A stretch of 43,248 bases of DNA from DTJG01 sp964532995 (GTDB lineage: Bacteria > Ratteibacteria > UBA8468 > B48-G9 > DTJG01): NCBI GenBank assembly GCA_964532995.1, contig CAZHJN010000014.1:1-43248 (forward strand), written 5' to 3'. Positions 1 to 8,518 of this stretch are shown in pieces. Under the pieces are notes generated by a model. It was not told the origin of the DNA. It searched no databases and saw only the letters and a list, made by a program, of their open reading frames with translations. The translations under genes were made by a program, and so were the position numbers. Positions within the stretch are counted from its first letter, which is position 1; every line of letters begins with the position of its first letter.

Positions 1-122
1 CACATAACCTTTTTAACAACTGGATTTCCTTCAAACTGCAACCCGTTCCAACTGTCATCCCTTATGTTTTTTATATCAAGAAATTTATCAAGAAAACTGA
101 CAATATTTTTAAGTCTTTCCAT
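1..122 (-). CDS. Nif3-family dinuclear metal protein, N-terminal fragment (cut by window edge)
   Basis: Only the first 40 codons are in the window; the gene continues past the left edge. The ATG at 122-120 is preceded by AGGAG and sits one base after the stop codon of the PHP gene, so it is translationally coupled to it. The translation opens with MERLKNIVSFLDKFL, followed by DDSWNGLQFEG and then a PVVKKVM strand. This is the layout of the Nif3/YbgI (GTP cyclohydrolase I type 2 homologue) N-terminus, where a helix is followed by a DxWDNxGLQxG-type motif. The metal ligands lie outside the window. Nif3 proteins bind two metals, but their reactions are mostly unknown. A second family member lies at 34349-35149. 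Confidence 0.7.
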   Translation of the reverse strand, partial: MERLKNIVSFLDKFLDIKNIRDDSWNGLQFEGNPVVKKVM

Positions 123-123
123 A

Positions 124-2955
124 TCATCTCCTGTGTGGTTTTTCGTATTTTTCCAGCAGCAAACCGGCTAAATCTGAATTTTTTAACATCCTTGTAATAT
201 AATCCTGTTTTGCCTTTTTCAATTCCTGTGCTTCAAACAATGCATCCCATACCTCACCCATAATAATATTTTCACCATATAGATAATCGCTTCCATAACC
301 AGGTGAAACAAGGATACTTCTTCTGTTCTTAATTGCATCAATAATGCTTGTTTCTGATAAATCTGAAGAAAAAATGATAGTCCTTTCAGGGTTGCTGAAT
401 GTTCCATCGTGCGAATCTGTGGAACCAACAAGAGGAGGACAAACATCCTGCTTTTTCCACTGGTAATACATAAGCGGAATGTGTTCCCATGCATCAAGGC
501 CTGTATCATTAAGTGGCTGATCAAGTCGAGAAAGCTCCCACTGTGAATTTGTCCAGCCAGGATGATTCCACTGAACAAGTGCTGACTGCTGTTTTGCTTC
601 GGCTATAATTTCCTCTGCACTGCCACTGTATGAAACTGTTTTTTTAAGAGGATATGCATTAAAATGAAAAGATTTTGTTGTTATCTCTTCTCCGATAAGA
701 AAGGTATAATTAAAGCCATGCTCTGCAAGAAGTTTTGAAACAATTTTTGCGCCCTCAATTGTATTATGGTCGGTAAGAGCAAAAAAATCCATAAAACAAT
801 ACATTGATTCAACCACCATACCCACAGGAGATAAATTTCCATCAGAAAATGTTGAGTGGGAATGAAGATCTCCACAGTAAATAAAACCCTGTCTTTTCAC
901 CTTTTCAGAACTTTTCATTGAAAAAGCAAATTCATTAACAAGTGTTTTTCTGATTATTTCCACATCGGATTCTGAAACAGGTTTTCCTTTCACTACTAGA
1001 TTTACCGCTTCTTCAGCAACCCATCTTGACGGATGAGAAACAGATACAAGCATATCTCTGTATGGAATTCTGATAATACTCTGTTTAACGATATCAATTT
1101 TAAAAGTTTTGAAGTTTAACAGAGATTCCGGAATTTTTTCTGTTAGAAAAAGGAAAGAGTTTTTCTCCATTGCTTTTTCAAAACTGCATATTGCTGGTTT
1201 TGTTTTCGATGAAAGGATGTATTTCCGGACTGTTTTCTTCATATCTTCTGATGCATATTCAGAAATAACAACGCATTCAGTATCCGCATAATCAATCTTT
1301 TCTTTATCTAAAACATAGACCTTTTTTTTCCGTGGAATAACAATCATAATGTGTTTTTCTGGATTGAACCAGGAAATATTGAAATAGAAAAACATATATG
1401 ACCAGCTTGATGCCCTTGCCGGCAGACCCGCAATCACAACAGGTCCTGCTGGATTAACATCCTGTAAAAGATCCATCAACCCGTTCATCTTCTGTTTTGC
1501 AGCATCTCTGGCAGCGTTTTCATCAGAAAATTTTTTTATTCTGACAGTTGCAAGTGGAATACTTGCCCAGTAAAAACTTACAGAGGTAGTGTTTGTTGAT
1601 GGGTATTCAACAATCACCTGCGCCTGCGGGTTTGCACATAGCGTCAGTAAATTTAAAAAATAATTGTCTGTTTTAAGCTGTTTACCTTTAAGAACATCAA
1701 TCCTTGCAGCAGCTTCTCTGACAGCCATTTTCAGCCTTTCTGTATCTGCAGTTTCCACAGCTCTTTTTATCTTTTCATAACAGGTGCCAACCGCCATATA
1801 GGCAAGTGCTCTGAATGGTTCTGTTTCAGCTTTTTTCGGAATATCAGCTTTTTTTATTTCTTCAATTATTTCCTGTCCTATATTACCCAGAAAAACCAGA
1901 GTTCTTCTTGATGCTGTTTGTTTACCGCTTACTCCATTTACGATTGGAAAAAGAAATATCAACTCACTGTCAATTTTTGTGGTATCCAGATAAATTTTTG
2001 CATATTTTGTTTTTTCCCACGGAACAGGAAAACTGTGCAGATTCAGAGTCTTCTCAAATATCTGTTTCCCATTTTCTGTTTCTGCTCTAACCTTTATATC
2101 TTTACCGGTCCCCTGAAATAAAAGGCTCATCGTCTCAATAGAAAGAGAAACCCTTCCTTTTTCAAAAATGATGAATGGACAGTTGATAAAAACACCTGAT
2201 AAAGAAGTGGTATTCTCATTTTTACCGGCAAGAACACATTGAATAAAATTCTGAGGATTTTTAGAGAGATTTTTCCTGCCAAAAAGACTGAAGCTCAATG
2301 GCTGGATTTTTTCGCCATCCTTTCTGTCATAGTCATCAAGCATAGCCTGTATCGCAATAGAGGTTGTTGAATCTGGCTTTTTGATATCAGGAAATGCAGA
2401 CCAGGGAATGAAAAGCTCAATATTATAGCCATATTTCGTTGTAATTCCTTTACAAACAATATCTTCTATCTTATGCGAGCCGAAAACCACTGCAACCGGC
2501 TGACTTTTTTCAACAGGTGGCTTTATAAGAATCTGATAACAACCCTTTGAATAAGGTGCCCTCATAAACCTGTTACCGGTCCTTCCATCAACAAAAACTT
2601 CAATACAATCCTGCTCATAAGCCCTTTCAGGAGGTCTATCATTGATTATCTCGTTGTCAGCAACTATGGCTGCAAAATAAAGCCCATTATGATTCCATGC
2701 ACAGTAAAATTCCATGCTTGAATCAATTGGACCAGCCCATATCCTGCTGGCTGAGCGGCATATATACTCTTTTGACCTGAGTGGAAAACCTGCTGTTTTT
2801 GACCATTCCCTTTCTGTTATGTTTCCATCAGGAATAATTTCAGCTTCAAACACAGTAAAAACAGCCTGATTGACGGATGGGAATGTCCAGTCAACACTGA
2901 TTCCAGAGAAAGCAAAACTGCATATAACAAGAATTCCAAAAATAATCTTTTTCAT
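124..2955 (-). CDS. Exported CBM9-like / PHP-domain metallohydrolase
   Basis: This is a 943-residue protein with a signal peptide (MKKIIFGILVICSFAFSG). Residues roughly 33-245 look like a family 9 carbohydrate-binding (CBM9-like) domain: DGNITEREW, then WNHNGLYFA, then a DCIEVFVDGR strand. A long middle part (about 245-690) is not recognised. The C-terminus (about 693-905) is a PHP domain of the CehA/McbA type, with DLHSHSTFSDG, ALTDHN, GEEIT, WNHPG and STDSHDG carrying the usual His/Asp/Glu metal ligands. PHP domains hydrolyse phosphoesters or related bonds; the substrate here is unknown, and the exported binding domain suggests a glycan-related one. AGGGGGC lies seven bases before the ATG. 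It follows an aldo/keto reductase and an MFS transporter and is coupled to a Nif3 gene. Confidence 0.8.
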   Translation of the reverse strand: MKKIIFGILVICSFAFSGISVDWTFPSVNQAVFTVFEAEIIPDGNITEREWSKTAGFPLRSKEYICRSASRIWAGPIDSSMEFYCAWNHNGLYFAAIVADNEIINDRPPERAYEQDCIEVFVDGRTGNRFMRAPYSKGCYQILIKPPVEKSQPVAVVFGSHKIEDIVCKGITTKYGYNIELFIPWSAFPDIKKPDSTTSIAIQAMLDDYDRKDGEKIQPLSFSLFGRKNLSKNPQNFIQCVLAGKNENTTSLSGVFINCPFIIFEKGRVSLSIETMSLLFQGTGKDIKVRAETENGKQIFEKTLNLHSFPVPWEKTKYAKIYLDTTKIDSELIFLFPIVNGVSGKQTASRRTLVFLGNIGQEIIEEIKKADIPKKAETEPFRALAYMAVGTCYEKIKRAVETADTERLKMAVREAAARIDVLKGKQLKTDNYFLNLLTLCANPQAQVIVEYPSTNTTSVSFYWASIPLATVRIKKFSDENAARDAAKQKMNGLMDLLQDVNPAGPVVIAGLPARASSWSYMFFYFNISWFNPEKHIMIVIPRKKKVYVLDKEKIDYADTECVVISEYASEDMKKTVRKYILSSKTKPAICSFEKAMEKNSFLFLTEKIPESLLNFKTFKIDIVKQSIIRIPYRDMLVSVSHPSRWVAEEAVNLVVKGKPVSESDVEIIRKTLVNEFAFSMKSSEKVKRQGFIYCGDLHSHSTFSDGNLSPVGMVVESMYCFMDFFALTDHNTIEGAKIVSKLLAEHGFNYTFLIGEEITTKSFHFNAYPLKKTVSYSGSAEEIIAEAKQQSALVQWNHPGWTNSQWELSRLDQPLNDTGLDAWEHIPLMYYQWKKQDVCPPLVGSTDSHDGTFSNPERTIIFSSDLSETSIIDAIKNRRSILVSPGYGSDYLYGENIIMGEVWDALFEAQELKKAKQDYITRMLKNSDLAGLLLEKYEKPHRR

Positions 2956-2973
2956 AAACTGCCCCCTGTTAAT

Positions 2974-3918
2974 CTAACGAGAGGCTTTCCCCATTTCATC
3001 TGCAAGATAATACCACAGTTTTCTATCAAGAACCTTTTCAGGAGCTTTAATCACTGTCTCTATATGAGAAGGTTTCTTGACTCCAACTATCGCTGAGGTA
3101 ATTGCTGGATGGGTTAAAATCCATCTCACAGCAAGTTCTGCAACTGTTATGCCAAGCTGTTCTGCAACCGGTTTCATGATATTATTGACAGAATCCAGAA
3201 TTTTTTTGAAGTTTTCTCCTGTAAAACGGGGATGTCCTGCCCTTGAATCTTCAAATTTCTGTTCATAGGTGTATCTTCCTGCCAGAATACCTCTTGCAAG
3301 ACTTGAGTATGTGATGACACCGATCCTGTTTTCAAGACAGAAAGGAAGCAACTCTTTTTCAGCATCTCTGTCAAGAATGTTGTAAAGAGGCTGGAGGCAA
3401 TCAATTTCCAGATACCTCATATACATATTCATCTGATGGACATTCAAATTGCTTACTCCAATCCAGCGGATTTTTCCCTGCCTTTTCAACGTATAAAGTG
3501 CGGCTGCAACCTCATCAGGTTTTGTGAGAGAATCCCAGGCATGGATCTGATAGAGGTCTATGTAATCTGTTTTCAATCTTTTAAGTGATGCCTCACATTC
3601 CCGTATTATGTAATCAAAGGAAGTATCAGGATATCTTTCACCTGAACCCTCAATATTCCAGAAAAATTTTGTTGCTATGACAAGTTCCTTTCTCTTTCCA
3701 TGTTTTTTTAAAAAATCACCAAGGACCCTTTCAGCCAGTCCATCACCATATGCCTGTGCTGTATCAATAAAATTTATTCCAAGCTCCATCGCCTTCAGCA
3801 TTGCTGCTTCCCATTCTTCCAGGGAAACCTTTCCCCAGAATCTTGGAGAAAGCTGCCAGCAACCAAAGCATATTCTTGAAACAATCAGGTCTGTTTTCCC
3901 AATCTGTGTATACCTCAT
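2974..3918 (-). CDS. Aldo/keto reductase
   Basis: A 314-residue cytosolic NAD(P)H-dependent oxidoreductase of the AKR superfamily. The full catalytic tetrad can be read: Asp52 and Tyr57 in DTAQAYGDG, Lys84 in IATKF and His126 in YQIHAWD. The N-terminus (MRYTQIGKTDLIVSRICFG) is typical of the sugar-active AKR branch. The C-terminal part (GVKKPSHIE) matches the cofactor-binding loop position. GGGAGG lies five bases before the ATG. It sits between an MFS transporter and the CBM9-PHP protein with 15-18 base gaps, so co-expression is likely. An imported sugar or aldehyde is a plausible substrate, but the sequence does not identify it. Confidence 0.9.
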   Translation of the reverse strand: MRYTQIGKTDLIVSRICFGCWQLSPRFWGKVSLEEWEAAMLKAMELGINFIDTAQAYGDGLAERVLGDFLKKHGKRKELVIATKFFWNIEGSGERYPDTSFDYIIRECEASLKRLKTDYIDLYQIHAWDSLTKPDEVAAALYTLKRQGKIRWIGVSNLNVHQMNMYMRYLEIDCLQPLYNILDRDAEKELLPFCLENRIGVITYSSLARGILAGRYTYEQKFEDSRAGHPRFTGENFKKILDSVNNIMKPVAEQLGITVAELAVRWILTHPAITSAIVGVKKPSHIETVIKAPEKVLDRKLWYYLADEMGKASR

Positions 3919-3933
3919 ATTTACCTCCCTTTT

Positions 3934-5205
3934 TTAAATTGGAGCAGGAATTTCAACTGCCTGTTCTTTACCCACTTCTGAGATTTTAAATGAAGCAGAT
4001 AGAGCAATCAGGCTATAAAAAAAGCACATCAGGCACACTGCCACATAAGCCAGTGCAGGATATATGACAGCTTCATCTGTCACAATTGCCTTTGATGAAA
4101 ACCGGTCCATAATAAAGCCCGTCATATTTCCGCTGATTGCCACAAGCAGATAGCATATTCCATTGATAAATCCAACAGATGTCCCAACAGTTGATGGATT
4201 TATTTCTTTGATGATGGTTGTTGTCAGAGGACTGCATCCTCCAACTGAAGCAAAAAGGAAAAAAGAAAAAAAGAAAATCATGGGCTCTTTCCATAGAATA
4301 AGATTGAAAAACATCAGAACACATGAAAATGTTGATATAAAACATATATAGTTAACAAGTTTTTTTCTTTTTTTTATGATATGAACCAGACTTCCCCAGA
4401 AAAGCACAAAAAACATTGCACCCGCCATCATTGTAAATGTAAAGGATGCAGCAGTTTTTGAACTCAACTGGCATATATCCTGCAAAAGTTTTTTCCCTAT
4501 TATCCCCTGAAAAAGAAAGTAGATTGTAAAATTAATCGATGCAACAATTATCACAGGATAGGATTTCCTGTTGAGTATGGCTGTTTTTATATCACTGAAA
4601 GAAATTGAACTTTTTTGATGTTTCAGGAGGTTATTTTTTGAAAAATCAAAAAGTATTGTTATCATTATCACCAGAAGAATTGCTGATAACCAGAATATAG
4701 TATTGCGCCAGCCAAATGCAGCCACAAGTCTTTCAAAAGGTAAAGTCGCAAAAAGTCCGCCTGAATAACCGAGAAAAAGTGCAATACCGAGCATTACAGA
4801 AAAAAAATCATCTCCGAAAAGCTCATCTGTCTTTTTCACTATTCCAAGAAAGGCAACGCTTGCTCCAAAGCCAACAAGCACCCTTGAAAAGTAAAGCAGA
4901 AAAACAGAATGTGAAAGAGAAAAAAGAAATGAACCCAAACAGAGCAAAAAACCACCTCCAACAAAAATCCTGTTTGTTCCAAAAAAGTCCATAAAAGGCC
5001 CTATAAAAAACTGCAACATTCCGTAAATACCCAAAACAATCGTACCCAGACCTGCTACCTGATTTGCTGTAAGATGAAAATCTATCTGCAATTGATTAAA
5101 AATCGTCCCGGGTATTCCAACTCGGTGGAAATATGAAAAAAAATAAAATCCATTTAAAACCAAAAATAGAACAATCTTCCTTTTCAAACTGAGCCGGTTT
5201 TCCAT
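3934..5205 (-). CDS. MFS transporter
   Basis: A 423-residue, very hydrophobic protein with about 12 predicted membrane segments, the usual number for the major facilitator superfamily. Segment 1 begins near residue 10 (IVLFLVLNGFYFFSYF). The loop after segment 2 reads GPFMDFFGTNR, a degenerate form of the MFS GxxxDrxGrr signature. The N-terminal half also shows FSRVLVGFGASVAFLG. The C-terminal half contains FINGICYLLVAISGNMTGFIMDR. The ATG is preceded by GAGGAATAA. It is eight bases downstream of glgB and 15 bases upstream of the aldo/keto reductase, within the same run. Import of a sugar or organic acid is likely from context; direction and substrate cannot be told. Confidence 0.85.
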   Translation of the reverse strand: MENRLSLKRKIVLFLVLNGFYFFSYFHRVGIPGTIFNQLQIDFHLTANQVAGLGTIVLGIYGMLQFFIGPFMDFFGTNRIFVGGGFLLCLGSFLFSLSHSVFLLYFSRVLVGFGASVAFLGIVKKTDELFGDDFFSVMLGIALFLGYSGGLFATLPFERLVAAFGWRNTIFWLSAILLVIMITILFDFSKNNLLKHQKSSISFSDIKTAILNRKSYPVIIVASINFTIYFLFQGIIGKKLLQDICQLSSKTAASFTFTMMAGAMFFVLFWGSLVHIIKKRKKLVNYICFISTFSCVLMFFNLILWKEPMIFFFSFFLFASVGGCSPLTTTIIKEINPSTVGTSVGFINGICYLLVAISGNMTGFIMDRFSSKAIVTDEAVIYPALAYVAVCLMCFFYSLIALSASFKISEVGKEQAVEIPAPI

Positions 5206-5212
5206 TTATTCC

Positions 5213-7366
5213 TCATACAGGAGCGAAAACAACAAATCCAAGAGGAGGCAGACATATCTCTATTGATTGATTAAAAGAATGAAAATTACTTTTTTTTGCT
5301 TGAACCAGACCAAAATTTCCTGTGTTTGTACCTCCATAAAAGATTGAATCACTGTTCATTATTTCTCTGTACCGGCACAAATAAGGAACGCCAATTTTAT
5401 AATTGTATCTTGGGACAGGAGTAAAATTAAACACAAAAACAAGACATCTGTCTTTATTTTTGTTCCATCTCAAAAAAGATACCACAGTATTATCAACATC
5501 AGAAAAATCAATCCACTGAAAACACTGGTAGTTTGATTCGTTTTCATGCATTTCCTGTTGACTCTTATAAAGTTTGTTAAGATCCTTCACAAGATTAAAA
5601 ATCCCTTTATGACTTTGATAATCAAGAAGATGCCAGTCAATCTGACTGTTAACATTCCACTCATTTCTCTGGCCGAATTCTCCGGACATAAATAACAGTT
5701 TTTTCCCTGGATGACCATACTGCCATCCAATAAGAAGCCTGAGGTTTGCAAACTTCTGCCAGTCATCTCCTGGCATCTTCTCAAGCAATGATTTTTTTCC
5801 ATGAACAACCTCATCATGGGAAAGAGGCAGGATATAATTTTCTGAAAATGCGTAAAGTAAACTGAAAGTCAAGGCACCAAGATGATATTTCCTGTGGATG
5901 GGATCTTTAGAAAAAAAGTCCAGTGTATCATGCATCCAGCCAAGATTCCATTTGAAACCAAAACCAAGTCCTCCAAGATACACTGGTTTTGTGACAGCGG
6001 GCCAGGCAGTGGATTCCTCTGCAACAGTAAATGCCTGTTTATACCTGCAGTATACTACAGAATTGAATTTTTTTAGAAACTCAATCGCTTCAATATTTTC
6101 CCTGCCTCCGTATTTATTTGGTACCCATTCTCCTGGTTTCCTTGAATAATCAAGGTACAGCATTGAAGCCACAGCGTCAACCCTGAGCCCATCAATGTGA
6201 TAGTTTTCAAACCAGTTATTTGCGCTTCCAATCAGAAAATTGGAGACCTCATACCTGCCGTAATTAAAAATAGCGCTTTTCCAATCAGGATGTTCTCCCT
6301 TTCTTGGATCAGCATGTTCATAAAGGTGTGTCCCATCAAAAAGATAAAGAGCGTGCTGGTCCTTTGGGAAATGTGCAGGTGTCCAGTCAAGTATTACCAT
6401 TATATTGTTTCTGTGGCATGTGTCAACAAAGGACTTAAAATCATCAGGACTGCCGTATCTTGATGTTGGCGCATAAAAACCTGTTGTCTGATACCCCCAT
6501 GACTGGTCAAGTGGATGCTCTGAAACAGGTAAAATTTCGATACAATTGAATCCAAGTTCTTTTACATAATCCACGATCTGATCAGCAAGTTCCCTGTAAT
6601 TGATAAATCCCCCATCAGACCTTCTTTTCCAGGATCCAGGATGCATTTCATAAATGCACAGAGGCGAATCAATCAAATTTTTCTGTTTTGAAATAAAGTC
6701 ATTATCATGCCAGACATATTGGGTCTTCCATGTGATGGAAGCTGTTTTTGGTCTGTGTTCAAAATAAGCACTGTAAGGATCAGATTTCAGCAATAACTGG
6801 TTCTGAAAGGTAAGAATTTCAAACTTGTATTTTGAGCCAGGAGAAACCTCAGGAATGAAAATTTCCCAGATCCCCGAATTACCGAGAACCCTCATCTGAT
6901 GGATTCTACCATCCCAGTTATTGAAATCTCCGACAACACTCACCCTTTTTGCGTTAGGAGCCCACACTGAAAAATTAAAGCCGTCTATGCCATTGATGTT
7001 CCTGTGAACTGCGCCCATCTTTTTGAATATCTCATAATGGTTCCCCTGATTGAACAGATGCAGATCCATTTCCCCAAAGATAGAGCAGTTAAAAAAATAT
7101 GCGTCAAAAAAACTTTTCTTCTTTTTATCAGGGTATTCTGCTTCAATTCTGTACATAAATTTGCTTTCAAAAATGCCTTCAAAAATTCCTTTCTCAGTAT
7201 GTTGCAGTTCAAATCTTTTTCCATTTTCAGCATCAACAACAAAAACCCTCACTGAATCCGGCACAAAAACCCTCAGGAAAAAACCCTTTTCATGTGTCTG
7301 CCAGGAAAGGATTTCGTGTGGATTGTAAAATTCACCCGCCAGAAATTTTCTTATTCTATCGTCCAT
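5213..7366 (-). CDS. glgB: 1,4-alpha-glucan branching enzyme
   Basis: A GH13 glycogen branching enzyme that moves an alpha-1,4 segment onto an alpha-1,6 position during glycogen synthesis in the cytoplasm. There is an N-terminal CBM48/E-set region (SVWAPNAKRVSVVGDFNNW). The catalytic barrel has region I DWTPAHFPKD, region II GLRVDAV with nucleophile Asp397, region III VAEEST with acid/base Glu450, and region IV LSHDEVVHG with Asp518. I chose the ATG at 7366-7364 (717 aa), four bases after the upstream stop. The frame stays open to a TTG at 7390-7388 (725 aa) that would overlap the M14 gene. Neither start has a convincing Shine-Dalgarno, so coupling to the upstream gene is likely. Confidence 0.96.
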   Translation of the reverse strand: MDDRIRKFLAGEFYNPHEILSWQTHEKGFFLRVFVPDSVRVFVVDAENGKRFELQHTEKGIFEGIFESKFMYRIEAEYPDKKKKSFFDAYFFNCSIFGEMDLHLFNQGNHYEIFKKMGAVHRNINGIDGFNFSVWAPNAKRVSVVGDFNNWDGRIHQMRVLGNSGIWEIFIPEVSPGSKYKFEILTFQNQLLLKSDPYSAYFEHRPKTASITWKTQYVWHDNDFISKQKNLIDSPLCIYEMHPGSWKRRSDGGFINYRELADQIVDYVKELGFNCIEILPVSEHPLDQSWGYQTTGFYAPTSRYGSPDDFKSFVDTCHRNNIMVILDWTPAHFPKDQHALYLFDGTHLYEHADPRKGEHPDWKSAIFNYGRYEVSNFLIGSANNWFENYHIDGLRVDAVASMLYLDYSRKPGEWVPNKYGGRENIEAIEFLKKFNSVVYCRYKQAFTVAEESTAWPAVTKPVYLGGLGFGFKWNLGWMHDTLDFFSKDPIHRKYHLGALTFSLLYAFSENYILPLSHDEVVHGKKSLLEKMPGDDWQKFANLRLLIGWQYGHPGKKLLFMSGEFGQRNEWNVNSQIDWHLLDYQSHKGIFNLVKDLNKLYKSQQEMHENESNYQCFQWIDFSDVDNTVVSFLRWNKNKDRCLVFVFNFTPVPRYNYKIGVPYLCRYREIMNSDSIFYGGTNTGNFGLVQAKKSNFHSFNQSIEICLPPLGFVVFAPV

Positions 7367-7370
7367 TTTT

Positions 7371-8507
7371 TTATTCAAAACAGCTTTCAAATGTTTTCAT
7401 TGCCTGAATAAAAACATTAAGACCTCTTTTACAGGACTGAAATGGTCCTGCTGTGCCACCGTTTATTTCATAGAAAACATGAGGAATATTGTATCTTTTA
7501 GCAAATTGGTGTTCAAAACTATTAATCCAGTGAGTGTCGGGTTCAACTGATGTTGATGGTGCATCTGTCATAAGCCTGATTGTATCACACAATTTTGTAT
7601 AGATTTTCCTCTTTACAGGGTCAGAAAATGTATCATATGGAACCTGATACCATCCATCATAGGGAAATTCACTGTTTGTCCTCCAGCCAAGATAGCAGTG
7701 AAAATTTATCCACAGGTCTGCAACCGGTTCTGTTGCCCACTTCCACAGAATTTTTCCTTCTGTGGATTCTGGTTCTTTTAAATCCGGATTATCTCCAAAA
7801 ACCTGATAAAGATCAACCCTTTCATCTGTAAAACAATTTCTTCCTGCCACATTTCCATCAGGATTAACGATCGGGATTATTTCAAAAAGGAATTTCTCTC
7901 TCAATCTTTCAGCTTCTGGAATTTGTGAGGTAATAAAATCTATAATTCCTCTCACTGCCCAGATTCCAGGAAATTCCACAGGATGCTGTCCTGCAAGAAC
8001 CAGCACTCTGGGTTTATCTTTTCCACCTGTTTTTATACCCGCTATGTCCCTTTTTCCAGCTGATTTTCCAGCAATAAAAATTTCGCAGTTTCCTCTTTCT
8101 TCTGCTATCTTTTTCATAAAACTGCATGTGTCAGAATAAGAACAGGGCCAGTTATTGGTTATCCTTTTCTTTTCTTCAGGACCAATTAAAAGCGATAACT
8201 CTATATGACTCTGTTTCACTCTGCAGAGAGATTGTTCAAGTGCCTGAAACCTTTTTCCGTCAGGCGTTGAAATCCAGATTGTTGTTGGAAAATGGGAAAT
8301 AAAACCCTCAACATCGTTTATAAGCGGATCATTCCATATTTCAATGTCTATAGATCTGGCTTCCTTTGAGGTGTTTTCTATGTCAAAACAAAAATAATAG
8401 CAGTAAACTTTCTTGTCTCCAGAAACCTCGCATCTGTATCTGTTCTGGCCGATCTGGCTGAAATTTTTGCCATTACCGCATTCAAAAGAAATAGAAAATT
8501 CTATCAT
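7371..8507 (-). CDS. M14-type zinc carboxypeptidase-like protein
   Basis: A 378-residue protein with the hallmarks of the M14 metallocarboxypeptidase fold. The first zinc-ligand motif is GQHPVEFPG (HxxE) near residue 190, the substrate-loop motif is PIVNPDGN, the third-ligand histidine is in NFHCY, and the candidate catalytic glutamate is in HVFYEINGG. The first 150 residues form a separate beta-rich domain, as in the cytosolic carboxypeptidase (AGTPBP/AGBL-like) branch, which has such an N-terminal domain. No signal peptide is visible. GGGAG lies five bases before the ATG. It sits between the GH57 gene and glgB in the glycogen run, where a peptidase is unexpected; whether its substrate is a peptide or an amide-linked glycan is open. 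Confidence 0.75.
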   Translation of the reverse strand: MIEFSISFECGNGKNFSQIGQNRYRCEVSGDKKVYCYYFCFDIENTSKEARSIDIEIWNDPLINDVEGFISHFPTTIWISTPDGKRFQALEQSLCRVKQSHIELSLLIGPEEKKRITNNWPCSYSDTCSFMKKIAEERGNCEIFIAGKSAGKRDIAGIKTGGKDKPRVLVLAGQHPVEFPGIWAVRGIIDFITSQIPEAERLREKFLFEIIPIVNPDGNVAGRNCFTDERVDLYQVFGDNPDLKEPESTEGKILWKWATEPVADLWINFHCYLGWRTNSEFPYDGWYQVPYDTFSDPVKRKIYTKLCDTIRLMTDAPSTSVEPDTHWINSFEHQFAKRYNIPHVFYEINGGTAGPFQSCKRGLNVFIQAMKTFESCFE

Positions 8508-8518
8508 GTTTTCTCCCT

